Below, piece after piece: positions 9,044 to 17,618 of a DNA stretch of 64,000 nt. The DNA lies in assembly GCF_049341845.1 (NCBI RefSeq), contig NZ_JBMPIT010000001.1, positions 248,001-312,000 on the forward strand, written 5' to 3'. Under the pieces are notes generated by a model. That model was not told the origin of the DNA. It ran no database searches and saw only the letters and a list, made by a program, of their open reading frames with translations. The translations under genes were made by a program, and so were the position numbers. The first letter of the stretch is position 1, and the number at the start of each line of letters is the position of its first letter. This DNA comes from Curtobacterium guangdongense (GTDB lineage Bacteria > Actinomycetota > Actinomycetes > Actinomycetales > Microbacteriaceae).

Positions 9044-9589
9044 TCAGGCCTCGACGGGGTTCGCGAGCCCCTCGACCACCTCGACGTGCGGCAGCGCGGC
9101 GAGCACGGCGCCGGGGAGGAACAGCTTCGCACCGCGGACCCCGGCACCGATGACCGCGTCCGGGACCCCCGACACCCGGGAGTCCACGTACACGGGCCAC
9201 TCCGCGGGCAGCCCGATCGGGGTGATCCCGCCGTACTCCATCCCGGTGCGGGCAACCGCCTCGTCCATCGGCGCGAAGCTGGCCTTCCGAGCGCCGAGCA
9301 GCTGCTTGACGGTGCGGTTGACGTCGAGCCGGGTCGACGCGAGCACGATGCACGCGGCGAAGGTGACGTCGCTCCCGCGCTTGCCGGTGACGACGATGCA
9401 GTTCGCTCCGCCGGTGAGCGGGAACCCGTACGCCTCGGAGAACGCGGCGGTGTCGGCCAGCTCCGGGTCGATCGCAGCGGCCTCGATCCCACTCGCGAGG
9501 TCCGCCGGGAGCGCTGCGATCGCCTGTGCCACGGGCACGGCGAGCAGGTCGACGGCTTGGAGGGCGGGGAGACGCTGCAGGATCGGCAT
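9044..9589 (-). CDS. YbaK/EbsC family aminoacyl-tRNA editing protein
   Basis: A 181-residue protein matching the YbaK/ProX editing-domain family, which hydrolyses mischarged tRNAs such as Cys-tRNA(Pro) or Ala-tRNA(Pro). The recognisable parts are CIVVTGKRG, the conserved lysine-containing VNRTVKQLLGARKASFAPMDEAV, the glycine loop MEYGGITPIGLPAEWPVYVD, and GAGVRGAKLFLP. Start ATG 9589 sits seven bases after a TAGGCT box (9597-9602, minus strand), consistent with a leaderless transcript. Divergent from the CAT-like gene with only 36 bases between starts. Confidence 0.85.
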   Translation of the reverse strand: MPILQRLPALQAVDLLAVPVAQAIAALPADLASGIEAAAIDPELADTAAFSEAYGFPLTGGANCIVVTGKRGSDVTFAACIVLASTRLDVNRTVKQLLGARKASFAPMDEAVARTGMEYGGITPIGLPAEWPVYVDSRVSGVPDAVIGAGVRGAKLFLPGAVLAALPHVEVVEGLANPVEA

Positions 9590-9625
9590 ACCCGCCAGCC
9601 TAGGGATCTGGGCCAGAGTGGTGCC

Positions 9626-10294
9626 ATGGACGCGATGACCCCGGCAGTGACGCCGATCAACCTCGACACATGGCCGCGACGCGAGCACTTCGAGCACTAC
9701 CGCGACGCTGTGCCGTGCACATACGCGATGACCGTCGACGTGGACGTCACCGACTTCGTCGGCGCTCTCGGCGACACCGGCCGGAAGACCTACCCGGCGC
9801 AGATCTGGGCGCTCGCGACCGCCGTGAACCGGCACCGGGAGTTCCGGATGACGCTGCAGCCGGACCGCTCCCCCGCCGTCTGGGACGTCGTGCACCCGGT
9901 GTTCACGGTGTTCAACCCCGAGCGTGAGACGTTCAGTGCGGTGTGGGTGCCGTACGACGAGGACTTCGGGACGTTCCACGACACCGCGGTCGAGGCACTC
10001 GCGACGTACCGGACGGCGACGACGATGTTCCCGCAACAGCCCCGCCCGGCGAACCTCTTCGACGTCTCGAGCCTGCCGTGGCGCTCGTTCTCGGGCTTCA
10101 CGATCCAGGTGCGCGACGGCTGGGACCACCTGCTCCCGATCTTCACGATCGGCAGGTACCACGAGCGCGACGGCCGGACGCTGATGCCGCTCTCGGTCCA
10201 GGTCCACCACGCGGCCGCGGACGGCTTCCACACGACCCGCCTGATCGCCGACGTCGAGGCCCTCCTCGCCGACCCGTCCTGGCTCGCGTCCTGA
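9626..10294 (+). CDS. Chloramphenicol acetyltransferase-like protein (CatA family)
   Basis: A 222-residue member of the trimeric CatA family. The catalytic signature appears as SVQVHHAAADGFHTTRLI near the C-terminus, containing the general-base histidine, and other family landmarks are NLDTWPRREHFEHY at the N-terminus and a central FTVFNPERETFSAVWV. Genuine enzymes transfer acetyl from acetyl-CoA to chloramphenicol; distant chromosomal homologues may have other acceptors, so resistance should not be assumed. Start is ATG 9626; an in-frame ATG at 9635 is an alternative. Confidence 0.85.
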   Translation: MDAMTPAVTPINLDTWPRREHFEHYRDAVPCTYAMTVDVDVTDFVGALGDTGRKTYPAQIWALATAVNRHREFRMTLQPDRSPAVWDVVHPVFTVFNPERETFSAVWVPYDEDFGTFHDTAVEALATYRTATTMFPQQPRPANLFDVSSLPWRSFSGFTIQVRDGWDHLLPIFTIGRYHERDGRTLMPLSVQVHHAAADGFHTTRLIADVEALLADPSWLAS

Positions 10295-10357
10295 CGGTCC
10301 CCACCGCGTCCCCCGGTCGCCCACCGGGCGGGGAGTCGGCACGAGCAGGCTGGATCG

Positions 10358-10831
10358 ATGAACGACACCGCACTCACCGAACGAGCCGTCCGCAGCGCCC
10401 TCGACAACGTGGAGGACGGCGGCAAGCCCTTCGCGTGCCTCATCGTCCGGGACGGCGAGGTCGTCGTCGAGGCGGTGAACCACGTCGCGCAGACCGGTGA
10501 CCCGACCGCGCACGCCGAGATCCGGGCGATCCGGGCGGCGGCGGAGCAGGGGATCACCGACCTCGGTGAGTACGACGTCTTCGTCACCGCCTACCCGTGC
10601 CCGATGTGCCTCGGTGCGCTGTACTACGCCCAGCCCGGGCGCGTGGTCTTCGCCGCGACGCGGGAGCAGGAGGGTGAGCACTACGAGGACGGCAACCGCC
10701 TGATGACCCTCGCGACGTTCTACGACGAGTACGCGAAGCCCCTCGAGGACCGCACGCTGCGCACCGAGCAGGGGCGGGCCTCGGACCCGACCGCACCGTT
10801 CCGCGCGTGGACCGCCCGCCACGCCGGCTGA
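10358..10831 (+). CDS. Nucleoside deaminase (cytidine/guanine deaminase superfamily)
   Basis: A 157-residue zinc-dependent deaminase. The zinc ligands and proton shuttle are in the canonical places: TAHAEIRAI near residue 50 (His and catalytic Glu) and PCPMCLGAL near residue 83 (two Cys). The length and the C-terminal layout resemble guanine deaminase/tRNA-adenosine-deaminase-like small enzymes. It would act in the cytoplasm in purine salvage, but the exact base is not certain. A CAGGCT box six bases before ATG 10358 suggests a leaderless start. Followed by a strong hairpin terminator. Confidence 0.85.
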   Translation: MNDTALTERAVRSALDNVEDGGKPFACLIVRDGEVVVEAVNHVAQTGDPTAHAEIRAIRAAAEQGITDLGEYDVFVTAYPCPMCLGALYYAQPGRVVFAATREQEGEHYEDGNRLMTLATFYDEYAKPLEDRTLRTEQGRASDPTAPFRAWTARHAG

Positions 10832-10850
10832 CGACCGACCGGACCGACAC

Positions 10851-10894
10851 CGGACTGGAGGCTCGGGGCGGAGTCGTCCCGAGCCTCCAGTCCG
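10851..10894. terminator. Bidirectional hairpin terminator between convergent genes
   Basis: A perfect 17-bp stem (10851-10867 with 10878-10894) around a 10-base loop fills the gap between the deaminase (+) and the ABC binding-protein gene (-). The position and symmetry suit termination in both directions, although no long U tract follows, as is common in very GC-rich genomes. Confidence 0.75.
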
Positions 10895-10912
10895 ACGGCA
10901 CGCACGTCGCGA

Positions 10913-12535
10913 TCAGGCGGCGCGCGCCTGCAGCGCCTCCTCGTACTCCGCGCGCATGGCGTCGCCGCCACGGCGGCGCCATGCGCGCACCACGCCCTTC
11001 CAGGACGAGACCGGAGCGCGGCCGAGCAGGATGTCGTTGATCGCGTTGGACGCGTACGTGCCGACCGCCGGGCCCTTCGTGGAGTTCGTCGGCGAGTAGA
11101 GCCCGTACGTGGGGTTCGGCAACCCGTCGTCGAGCCACGACGCCAGGGACTCGTAGACGGTGTCCGTCATGCCGGGGCGGCCCGAGTAGAAGAGCGGCAG
11201 CGGGCACTCGGTGAAGTACTGCAGCGGGAACTCGCCGAGCGCCGTCTCGCTGTTGCCCGTCTTCGTGAGCGTCGGCGACCCGTCCTGCATCTCGTAGTCC
11301 CGTCCCTCGATGCCGAACTTGCGGTACATCCAGGCTTCGGTCCCGAACGGTGACGCGCACCAGTTGAGGACCTCGAGCAGGGTGCGGACGCGGTCGTCCG
11401 GCGCTGCGGCGAGCGCCGTGATCGCGTTGTTCGGATCGCCGAGCCACGGCTTGGCCTTCGCGCCGGACGGACCGACGAACGGCGCGGTCGTCAGGTCGAA
11501 GCCGCTGCCGGGGGTCGCCTGCTGGACGATGCCGGGGATCGCGCTGTACGTGTCCGACAGCATCAGCGCGGAGCCCTGCACGAGCCAGACCTTGCCGTTG
11601 TAGGCCGTGATGCTGTCCGGGTGCACGAGGTCCTCGGCGATGAGGCGGCGCGACACGTCGAGGAGGTCCTGGTACGCGTCGAGCTCGTACATGTGGGTGA
11701 GCTTGCCGCCGATCTGCTCCCACTGGTTCGGCAGGTCGAGCATCGGCGCGAGGATGCTCGTCGGCACCGAGGCGAGGGCCCAGCGGTTCGCGTGCGGGTC
11801 GGAGACCTCGCGGCAGAGCTGGACGAACTCGTCGAGGCTGCTGAACGCCGGGTCGACGCCGAGCCCCTCGAACAGGTCCTGGCGCCGGTAGAGCACCTGC
11901 GACGTGAGCGGCCCGCGGGGCACCGGCACGGCGTAGATGCCGCCGGAGAACACCGTCCCGCGCCAGGACGCCGTCGGCAGGTTCGCGAGGTACGGGAAGT
12001 CCCGCACGCCGCTGCCGGAGAGGTGTTCGGTGAGGTTCTGGGCCTTCGCCTCGAGGAACTGCGGCAGGTACGGGAACGACCCGAACACCGTGAACACGTC
12101 GCCGAGCGTGTCGCCGGCGACCTGCGTGGCGAACTTGTTGCCGAAGTCCGCGTTCGGGGTGATCGTCAGGTCGAGATCGATCCCCATCCGCTCGTCGAGG
12201 CCCTGCCAGTACGGGTTGCTGCCCTTGGTCGGCGGGACGGGCGAGTTCGTCGGGACGCTGCCGTGCACGGTCGAGCCGTCCCCCGGCTTGTGGGCGGTCG
12301 GGACGAGCCGCTCCGGGATCCGTCGGAACGCGCTCGGCATGAGCGCGCTCGTCTTCGGCAGGACGGGTTCCGGCCCTCCGGTCCACGGGACGTAGTCCGG
12401 CAGTGCGACCGCCTTGTTGATCGCCGTGACGTCGGTGGAGCGGGTCACGGTGGAGCAGCTGGCCAGGAGGCTCGTGGCCGCGATCCCGAGGCCGCCTGCG
12501 AACAGTGCGCGGCGGGTGATTCCGTTATTCGTCAC
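10913..12535 (-). CDS. Sugar ABC transporter substrate-binding lipoprotein (LplA/YtcQ-like)
   Basis: A 540-residue extracellular solute-binding protein. The N-terminus has a twin-arginine-like TRRALF, a hydrophobic stretch and a lipobox LLASC near residue 27, so it is lipid-anchored outside the cell. The large size and the segments NADFGNKFATQVAGD and LPQFLEAKAQNLTEHL resemble the LipO/LplA group that feeds oligosaccharide CUT1 importers (for example aldouronate in Bacillus). GTG 12535 is chosen as start since it gives the lipoprotein signal and lies five bases after the upstream permease stop, with AAGGGC upstream. Third gene of the operon; the ligand is unknown. Confidence 0.9.
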   Translation of the reverse strand: MTNNGITRRALFAGGLGIAATSLLASCSTVTRSTDVTAINKAVALPDYVPWTGGPEPVLPKTSALMPSAFRRIPERLVPTAHKPGDGSTVHGSVPTNSPVPPTKGSNPYWQGLDERMGIDLDLTITPNADFGNKFATQVAGDTLGDVFTVFGSFPYLPQFLEAKAQNLTEHLSGSGVRDFPYLANLPTASWRGTVFSGGIYAVPVPRGPLTSQVLYRRQDLFEGLGVDPAFSSLDEFVQLCREVSDPHANRWALASVPTSILAPMLDLPNQWEQIGGKLTHMYELDAYQDLLDVSRRLIAEDLVHPDSITAYNGKVWLVQGSALMLSDTYSAIPGIVQQATPGSGFDLTTAPFVGPSGAKAKPWLGDPNNAITALAAAPDDRVRTLLEVLNWCASPFGTEAWMYRKFGIEGRDYEMQDGSPTLTKTGNSETALGEFPLQYFTECPLPLFYSGRPGMTDTVYESLASWLDDGLPNPTYGLYSPTNSTKGPAVGTYASNAINDILLGRAPVSSWKGVVRAWRRRGGDAMRAEYEEALQARAA

Positions 12536-12540
12536 GCTGG

Positions 12541-13467
12541 TCAGCCCTTCACCGCGCCGGTCAGGACACCCTTGGCGAAGTGCCGCTGCAGGAACGGGTA
12601 GACGATGAGGATGGGGACGATCGACACGACGAGGATCGCCATCTGGATGGACGCCTGCGGAGGCAGGGCGTCGGAGCTCGTACCGAGGTCGGCGCCGCCG
12701 AGCTGCGCGTTGTTGATCACGTAGGTGCGGAGCACGAGCTGCAGGGGCCACTTCGCGGTGTCGTTGATGTAGAGCAGCGCGTTGAAGAAGGCGTTCCAGT
12801 AGCCGACCGCGTAGAACAGGCCGATCACCGCGAGGACGGCCTTCGACAGCGGGAGCACGATGCGCAGGAAGACCCCGAAGTCCCCGGCGCCGTCGATCCT
12901 GGCGCTCTCGATGAGCTCCTTCGGGATGTTCATGAAGAACGACCGCATCACGATGACGTTGAACGCGCTGAGGGCCGTCGGCAGGATGAGCGCCCAGTAC
13001 GAGTCGAGCAGGCCGAACTGCTTCACGACGAGGTAGTTCGGGATGAGCCCGGGGGCGAACAGCAGGCTGACGAGCACCAGGCCGAGCACGACACCGTGGC
13101 CGTACGAGCCGGGTCGGCTGAGGGCGTACGCGAGCATCGCACTCACGAACAGGCTGATCAGCGTGCCGACGACAGTGATCCCGACGCTGACGAGCAGCGC
13201 CCGGGTGACGACGCCGCCCGCGAAGATGCTCTCGTACGCGCCGAAGTCGAGCCCCTTCGGCCACATCACGAACCCGCCGGCGTCGTTCACCTGGCTGGTC
13301 GGGGCGACGGACGTCGAGACGATGCCGAGGAACGGCAGCAGTACGACGAGGCAGATGACGAACAGCACGAAGCCGGTCAGCATGCGGCCGGGCAGCGGCG
13401 GGGCGTCGAGTCGCTTCCGCTTGGTGTTCCGCGACCCGGGGACGGTGACGCTGCGCGTGACACTCAT
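12541..13467 (-). CDS. Carbohydrate ABC transporter permease (LplC/YtcP-like)
   Basis: A 308-residue inner-membrane permease with six predicted helices. The coupling EAA-like loop appears as ELIESARIDGAGDFGVFLRIVLPLS, which contacts the ATPase. It ends with HFAKGVLTGAVKG, the typical C-terminus of CUT1 MalG-type permeases. It overlaps the upstream permease gene by four bases (ATGA) and precedes the binding-protein gene. With the other permease it would form the transmembrane channel. Confidence 0.92.
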   Translation of the reverse strand: MSVTRSVTVPGSRNTKRKRLDAPPLPGRMLTGFVLFVICLVVLLPFLGIVSTSVAPTSQVNDAGGFVMWPKGLDFGAYESIFAGGVVTRALLVSVGITVVGTLISLFVSAMLAYALSRPGSYGHGVVLGLVLVSLLFAPGLIPNYLVVKQFGLLDSYWALILPTALSAFNVIVMRSFFMNIPKELIESARIDGAGDFGVFLRIVLPLSKAVLAVIGLFYAVGYWNAFFNALLYINDTAKWPLQLVLRTYVINNAQLGGADLGTSSDALPPQASIQMAILVVSIVPILIVYPFLQRHFAKGVLTGAVKG

Positions 13468-14462
13468 CGGGACTCCTTCTGGTAGACGCCCGACTCACCG
13501 AAGACGTGGGCGAGCTTGTTGGCGCCGAGCACGAGCAGCACGCCGACGACGCCCTTGACGAGTCCGACGGCAGCGGCGACACCCCACTGCCCGCCGAGCA
13601 CGCCGTTGTTGTAGACGTAGGTGTCGAGGACCTCGCTGGCGGCCCGTCCGACGGCTGCCTGCTGGAGGAGGATCTGCTCGAACCCGACGGTGAGGGAGTC
13701 CCCGAGCCGCAGGATGAGCAGCAGGATGATGATCCCCCGCATGCCGGGGAGGGTGACGTGCCAGAGCTGCCGCATCCGGCTCGCACCGTCCATCTTCGCG
13801 GCCTCGTACAGGCTCGAGTCGATCTGCGAGAGCACCGCGAGGAACAGGATCGTGGCCCAGCCGGTGTCCTTCCAGATCACCTGGCTGGTCAGCAGGGCGA
13901 TGAACCCGTTCGGGTTGCCGAGGAAGTCGATCGCGTCGCCGCCGGCGGCTCGGATGGCGTTGTTCACGAGGCCGGAGCCGCCGAGGATCTGCTGGAACAC
14001 CGCGACGACGATCACCCAGGACAGGAAGTGCGGCAGGTAGAGGACCGACTGCACGACCTTCTTGATGCGCTCCGAGAGCAACGAGTTCAGCATCAGCGCG
14101 AGGACGATCGGCGCCGGGAACACGAACACGACCTGCACGAGGGTGATGACGAGCGTGTTCCGCAGCGCCCCGAGGAACTCCGGGTCGCCGTTGAAGATCA
14201 CCGCGAAGTTCTCGAACCCGACCCAGGGGCTCCGTCCGAGCGGGACGAACGGCAGGTACTCCTGGAAGGCGATGAGGTTGCCGAGCAGGGGCAGGTAGTG
14301 GAAGCCGAGCAGCAGCGCGACACCTGGCAGCCCCATCAGGAGCAGCACCTTGTCCCGCTTGATGCGCTCCCACGTGTTCCGTCGCCGCAGGACGGGTGCC
14401 GGGTTCGGCGCCGTCCTGCGGGTCCCTGCCGCGGGTTGCACGCGGTCGTCGAGCTTCGTCAC
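13464..14462 (-). CDS. Carbohydrate ABC transporter permease (LplB-like)
   Basis: A 332-residue permease, first gene of the importer operon. Six membrane helices are visible from residue 50 on, with the EAA loop SSLYEAAKMDGASRMRQLWHVTLPG near the middle. An upstream ATG exists (14534), but GTG 14462 is preferred because GGAGGAGG lies eight bases before it. The MalF-type partner of the downstream permease. No ATP-binding subunit is encoded here, so a shared ATPase such as an MsiK homologue elsewhere is likely. Confidence 0.9.
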   Translation of the reverse strand: MTKLDDRVQPAAGTRRTAPNPAPVLRRRNTWERIKRDKVLLLMGLPGVALLLGFHYLPLLGNLIAFQEYLPFVPLGRSPWVGFENFAVIFNGDPEFLGALRNTLVITLVQVVFVFPAPIVLALMLNSLLSERIKKVVQSVLYLPHFLSWVIVVAVFQQILGGSGLVNNAIRAAGGDAIDFLGNPNGFIALLTSQVIWKDTGWATILFLAVLSQIDSSLYEAAKMDGASRMRQLWHVTLPGMRGIIILLLILRLGDSLTVGFEQILLQQAAVGRAASEVLDTYVYNNGVLGGQWGVAAAVGLVKGVVGVLLVLGANKLAHVFGESGVYQKESR

Positions 14463-14508
14463 TCCTGGCCTCCTCCGTTGGATTCCTGAGGTGACCCTGT
14501 CGGTCGCG

Positions 14509-14554
14509 GCAACGTTGCGGCAACTCGTTGCCAAACGTTTCCATCGTTGTAACG
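14509..14554. promoter_or_regulatory. Cluster of dyad operators upstream of the sugar importer
   Basis: Within 46 bases there are four inverted repeats: GCAACGTTGC (14509-14518), GCAACTCGTTGC (14520-14531), AAACGTTT (14533-14540) and CGTTGTAACG (14545-14554). The central AAACGTTT with its CG centre resembles LacI/GalR-family operators. It lies immediately upstream of the importer operon and about 0.8 kb from a LacI-family gene at 15366, its likely reader. This is AT-richer than the surroundings. Confidence 0.6.
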
Positions 14555-14597
14555 GTCCAGTGATCGCTCACCCGCACGGGAGTGGCAGGCTGAGCGC

Positions 14598-15329
14598 ATG
14601 ACCTTCGAGCAGCACGCGCACGCGTTCGGAGCCGCCGCCGACGCCTACGAGCGCGGTCGGCCCGGGTACCCGGCGTCGGTCGCGGAGTGGCTCGCGCCGG
14701 ACCGGGTCGCCCGAGCAGTCGACGTGGGAGCCGGCACCGGGAAGTTCACCGCGACGCTGCTGTCCCGTGCTGCCTCGGTCACGGCGGTGGAACCCGACGC
14801 GGCGATGCGGGAACGCCTGTCGGCCGTGGTCCCGGGCGTCGAGGCGCTCGAGGGCACGGGTGAGTCGATCCCGCTCCCGGACGGCGGCGCCGACCTCGTG
14901 ACGTTCGCGCAGTCGTGGCACTGGGTGGACCCCGTCGCCGGCGCGGCCGAGGTCGCCCGCGTGCTGCGCCCCGGCGGGGTCCTGGGGCTGATCTGGAACG
15001 TGCGCGACGAATCGGAACCCTGGTCGGAGCAGCTCGGGAACATCATCAGGCGCCCGGAGTCCCGCGTGACGGCGTACGACCGACCGATCGTCGGCGCGCC
15101 GTTCCACGACGGCGAGTACCGGGCGTTCACCTGGGTGCACGAGCAGTCCCGGTCGGACTTCCTCGACATGGTGGCCTCGCGGAGCTACGTGATCGTGCTC
15201 CCCGCGGCCGAGCGTGACGCCCTGCTCCGGGACGTGGCCGACCTACTCGACACCGACCCGACGACGGCCGGAAGCGCGACGATCGCGGTCCCGTACGTCA
15301 CCCACGTGCACCGGTACGTCCGTCCCTGA
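14598..15329 (+). CDS. Class I SAM-dependent methyltransferase
   Basis: A 243-residue soluble methyltransferase of the Methyltransf_11/UbiE-like group. SAM-binding motif I is AVDVGAGTGKFTATL near residue 38; acidic motif II follows (VTAVEPDAAMRERL), and motif IV is ADLVTFAQSWHWVD. The family transfers methyl from SAM to small molecules; this member's acceptor is unknown. A CAGGCT box six bases before ATG 14598 suggests a leaderless mRNA. It sits between the importer promoter and the LacI gene and may be unrelated to sugar uptake. Confidence 0.85.
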   Translation: MTFEQHAHAFGAAADAYERGRPGYPASVAEWLAPDRVARAVDVGAGTGKFTATLLSRAASVTAVEPDAAMRERLSAVVPGVEALEGTGESIPLPDGGADLVTFAQSWHWVDPVAGAAEVARVLRPGGVLGLIWNVRDESEPWSEQLGNIIRRPESRVTAYDRPIVGAPFHDGEYRAFTWVHEQSRSDFLDMVASRSYVIVLPAAERDALLRDVADLLDTDPTTAGSATIAVPYVTHVHRYVRP

Positions 15330-15353
15330 ACCGGGATCGACACCGGCTGGCGC

Positions 15354-15359
15354 TACGGT
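15354..15359 (+). promoter_or_regulatory. Leaderless -10 box (TACGGT) for the LacI-family gene
   Basis: TACGGT ends six bases before ATG 15366, placing transcription start on the start codon. The same geometry occurs at many other genes in the window. Confidence 0.5.
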
Positions 15360-15365
15360 TGCACC

Positions 15366-16388
15366 ATGCGTGCGACCGTGCGGGACGTCGCGGCCCTCGC
15401 CGGGGTCTCGCCGAAGACCGTCTCCAACGTCATCAACGGCGGTGTCGTCGTCCGCCCGGAGACCCGGGAGCGGGTGGAGCAGGCCCTCGCGCAGCTCGAC
15501 TACGTGCCGAACCTCTCCGCCAGGGGCCTGCGCAACGGCCGCTCGGGCGCCATCGCGTTGACGCTGCCCGAGATGAGCAGCGCGTACTCCGCCGAGCTCG
15601 CCCGGTGGTTCGTCGAACTCGCTCGCGACCGCGACTGGGTCGTGCAGCTCGACCAGACCGCGAACGACCCGGAACGTGAGCGCGAACTCGTGTCCCGCGC
15701 CAGGGCGCACCTCGTCGACGGCCTGATCCTGAACCCCGTGACGCTGAGCGCCAGTGTCCTCGCGTCGACCGCCGGGCTCCCGCCGACGGTCGTCATCGGC
15801 GAGGTCGAGCCGGAGCACGTCGACCAGGTGCACGTGGACAGCGTCGCGGCCGCGACCGAGGTCACGCGGTACCTGCTCGACCACGGCCACCGCCGGATCG
15901 CCGCGGTCGGCGCCCCCGAGCCCACCGCCGACCACACCAGGATCACCGCCACGAGCGAGCTGCGCGTGAGCGGGTACGAAGCGGCCCTGACCGCCGCGGG
16001 GGTCACGCCGGATCCGTCGCTGCGGGTCCCGCTGCCGTCGTGGTCGACCTCGGACGCCGCCACCGCGTTCGCCGCGTGGCTCGACGAGCACCCGCTGCCC
16101 GACGCGGTCTTCGCGTTCACGGACTCGATCGCGTTCGGCGTGCTGCACGTCCTGGCAGCCCGGGGCGTCCGCGTGCCGGACCAGGTCAGCGTGATCGGGT
16201 TCGACGACATCGACGGCGCCGCCTACGCGATCCCCGCCCTGACGACGGTGTCCTTCGACCGCAGGGCCTTCGCCGACGCCGCGCTCGACCTGCTCACCGC
16301 ACGCATCGCCGACCGCGACGCCCCACCCGCCACGGTGGTGATCCCGCACCGCATCGTCGAGCGCCAGAGCGTACGCTCCGCGCCATGA
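15366..16388 (+). CDS. LacI family transcriptional regulator
   Basis: A 340-residue regulator. The N-terminal LacI helix-turn-helix is complete: TVRDVAALAGVSPKTVSNVI, with the hinge-helix NLSARGLRNGRSG near residue 55. The rest is a periplasmic-binding-protein-like effector domain (segments VVIGEVE, HRRIAAVGAP, PDAVFAFTDSIAFGVLH, VIGFDDIDGA). Such proteins bind palindromic operators and release on sugar binding. The nearby sugar importer with operator-like dyads at 14509-14554 is the probable target, with a methyltransferase gene in between. The start is supported by the TACGGT box. Confidence 0.92.
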   Translation: MRATVRDVAALAGVSPKTVSNVINGGVVVRPETRERVEQALAQLDYVPNLSARGLRNGRSGAIALTLPEMSSAYSAELARWFVELARDRDWVVQLDQTANDPERERELVSRARAHLVDGLILNPVTLSASVLASTAGLPPTVVIGEVEPEHVDQVHVDSVAAATEVTRYLLDHGHRRIAAVGAPEPTADHTRITATSELRVSGYEAALTAAGVTPDPSLRVPLPSWSTSDAATAFAAWLDEHPLPDAVFAFTDSIAFGVLHVLAARGVRVPDQVSVIGFDDIDGAAYAIPALTTVSFDRRAFADAALDLLTARIADRDAPPATVVIPHRIVERQSVRSAP

Positions 16389-16771
16389 CCACCGCCGACG
16401 CGTCGATGCCGACCCTCGCCGCAACCGTCCTGCAGTCCCCCGAGCCGCTCGTGCTCGCCCGGTTCTACGGGGCGCTGACGGGCTGGACCGTGTACGAAGA
16501 CGATCCCACCTGGGCACGCATCCGCCCCGAGGACGGCCCGGGGTTGTCCGTGCAGTTCGAGCCCGAGTGGGTCCCGCCGATCTGGCCGGGCACGAAGGAC
16601 GCCCCCGGGATGCAGCTGCACCTCGACTTCCAGGTGGAGGACCTGCCCGCGGCGGTCGAACGTGCCGAGACACTCGGTGCGACCCAGGCCGAGTACCAGC
16701 CGCAGGACGACGTCCGGGTGATGCTCGACCCGGACGGTCACCCGTTCTGCCTGTTCCTGCCCGGAGCCTGA
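16385..16771 (+). CDS. VOC family (glyoxalase-like) protein
   Basis: A 128-residue VOC-fold protein starting at an ATG that overlaps the LacI stop (ATGA), so it is translationally coupled. Landmarks: VLARFYGALTGWTVYEDDP, MQLHLDFQVEDLPAAVERAETLGA and VMLDPDGHPFCLFL. Same short glyoxalase-like subfamily as 6046-6414. Possible roles include metal-dependent small-molecule conversion or drug binding, but nothing in the sequence fixes the substrate. Confidence 0.8.
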   Translation: MTTADASMPTLAATVLQSPEPLVLARFYGALTGWTVYEDDPTWARIRPEDGPGLSVQFEPEWVPPIWPGTKDAPGMQLHLDFQVEDLPAAVERAETLGATQAEYQPQDDVRVMLDPDGHPFCLFLPGA

Positions 16772-16799
16772 CACCGGCGGGACCGGTCGCGCAGCGGGG

Positions 16800-17531
16800 T
16801 CAGTCCGCGACGGCGTCGAGCACCACGTCGCGGGTGTGCGGATCGCCGAGGATCCGGAAGTGCCCGCCGACGGGCACGCGGACGTTGCGGGCTCCCGTCA
16901 GTTCGCTGCCACCCGGGATGAGCGTGTCGAACACGCCGTAGACCGACGTGATCCGCACGTTCGTCCCGAGCTGCTGCGCCAGGCCCGCGATGACCGGGTC
17001 CGTCGCCCGGAAGACCCGGAGGTGCGGCACCGGGGCGAGGTCCGCCAGCACCGACCCCGCGAACGGCGTCGACACCGCGACCATGCGGTCGATGCGGCCG
17101 CCGTCGTCGAGCTCGGTCATCGCGTACTTGCCGATCAGCCCGCCCTTGCTGTGGGCGACGACCACGACGTCCCGGAGGTCGTGCTCCACGAGGTACGCCA
17201 TCACGTCCGCTGCCGAGACCGGCACCGGCCGCACGTTGTGCCGCAGCACCGCGACGACGTGCACGGGGTGTCCCCGATCGTGCAGGGCGTCCATGAGCGG
17301 GCGCATGAAGTGCCAGGTCTCGTACACACCGGGGATCACGACGACGGGGCTCTGGTCGCCGTCCCGGTAGTCGTCCGCAGTGGTCGGGCCGAGGCTGCTG
17401 ATCTGCCACCTGGCCGCGTAGATCCAGTCGAGGACGGCCCACCACGCGCGCTGCGCCAGTCCGGGGCCGGGAGGCACGGGCCGACCCGTCAGCGGCGGCT
17501 CGCCTCCACCTGCACTCGCCTCGTCCGTCAC
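16800..17531 (-). CDS. Alpha/beta hydrolase (esterase/lipase-like)
   Basis: A 243-residue hydrolase. The nucleophile elbow is VVVAHSKGGLIGKY near residue 115, the oxyanion/strand segment is PVVVIPGVYETWHFM near 60, and the final histidine lies in VPVGGHFRIL near 220. This arrangement matches triacylglycerol-lipase-like serine hydrolases without a signal peptide. GTG 17531 is chosen because a TACTGT box lies seven bases upstream; a GTG at 17549 is an alternative that would lie inside that box. Substrate unknown. Confidence 0.8.
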   Translation of the reverse strand: MTDEASAGGGEPPLTGRPVPPGPGLAQRAWWAVLDWIYAARWQISSLGPTTADDYRDGDQSPVVVIPGVYETWHFMRPLMDALHDRGHPVHVVAVLRHNVRPVPVSAADVMAYLVEHDLRDVVVVAHSKGGLIGKYAMTELDDGGRIDRMVAVSTPFAGSVLADLAPVPHLRVFRATDPVIAGLAQQLGTNVRITSVYGVFDTLIPGGSELTGARNVRVPVGGHFRILGDPHTRDVVLDAVAD

Positions 17532-17618
17532 CCGACCGACAGTACGCACGTCTCGTTTCGCAGGCGCTCGGCAGCGCGGTCATCGGACTCCCATAGCCGA
17601 CGGGCGTGGACTGCCGCC

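Noticed and set aside
9626..10294. Chloramphenicol resistance as the role of the CatA-like gene
   Set aside because: Family and catalytic histidine are clear, but chromosomal homologues can have other acceptors, so no resistance phenotype is claimed.
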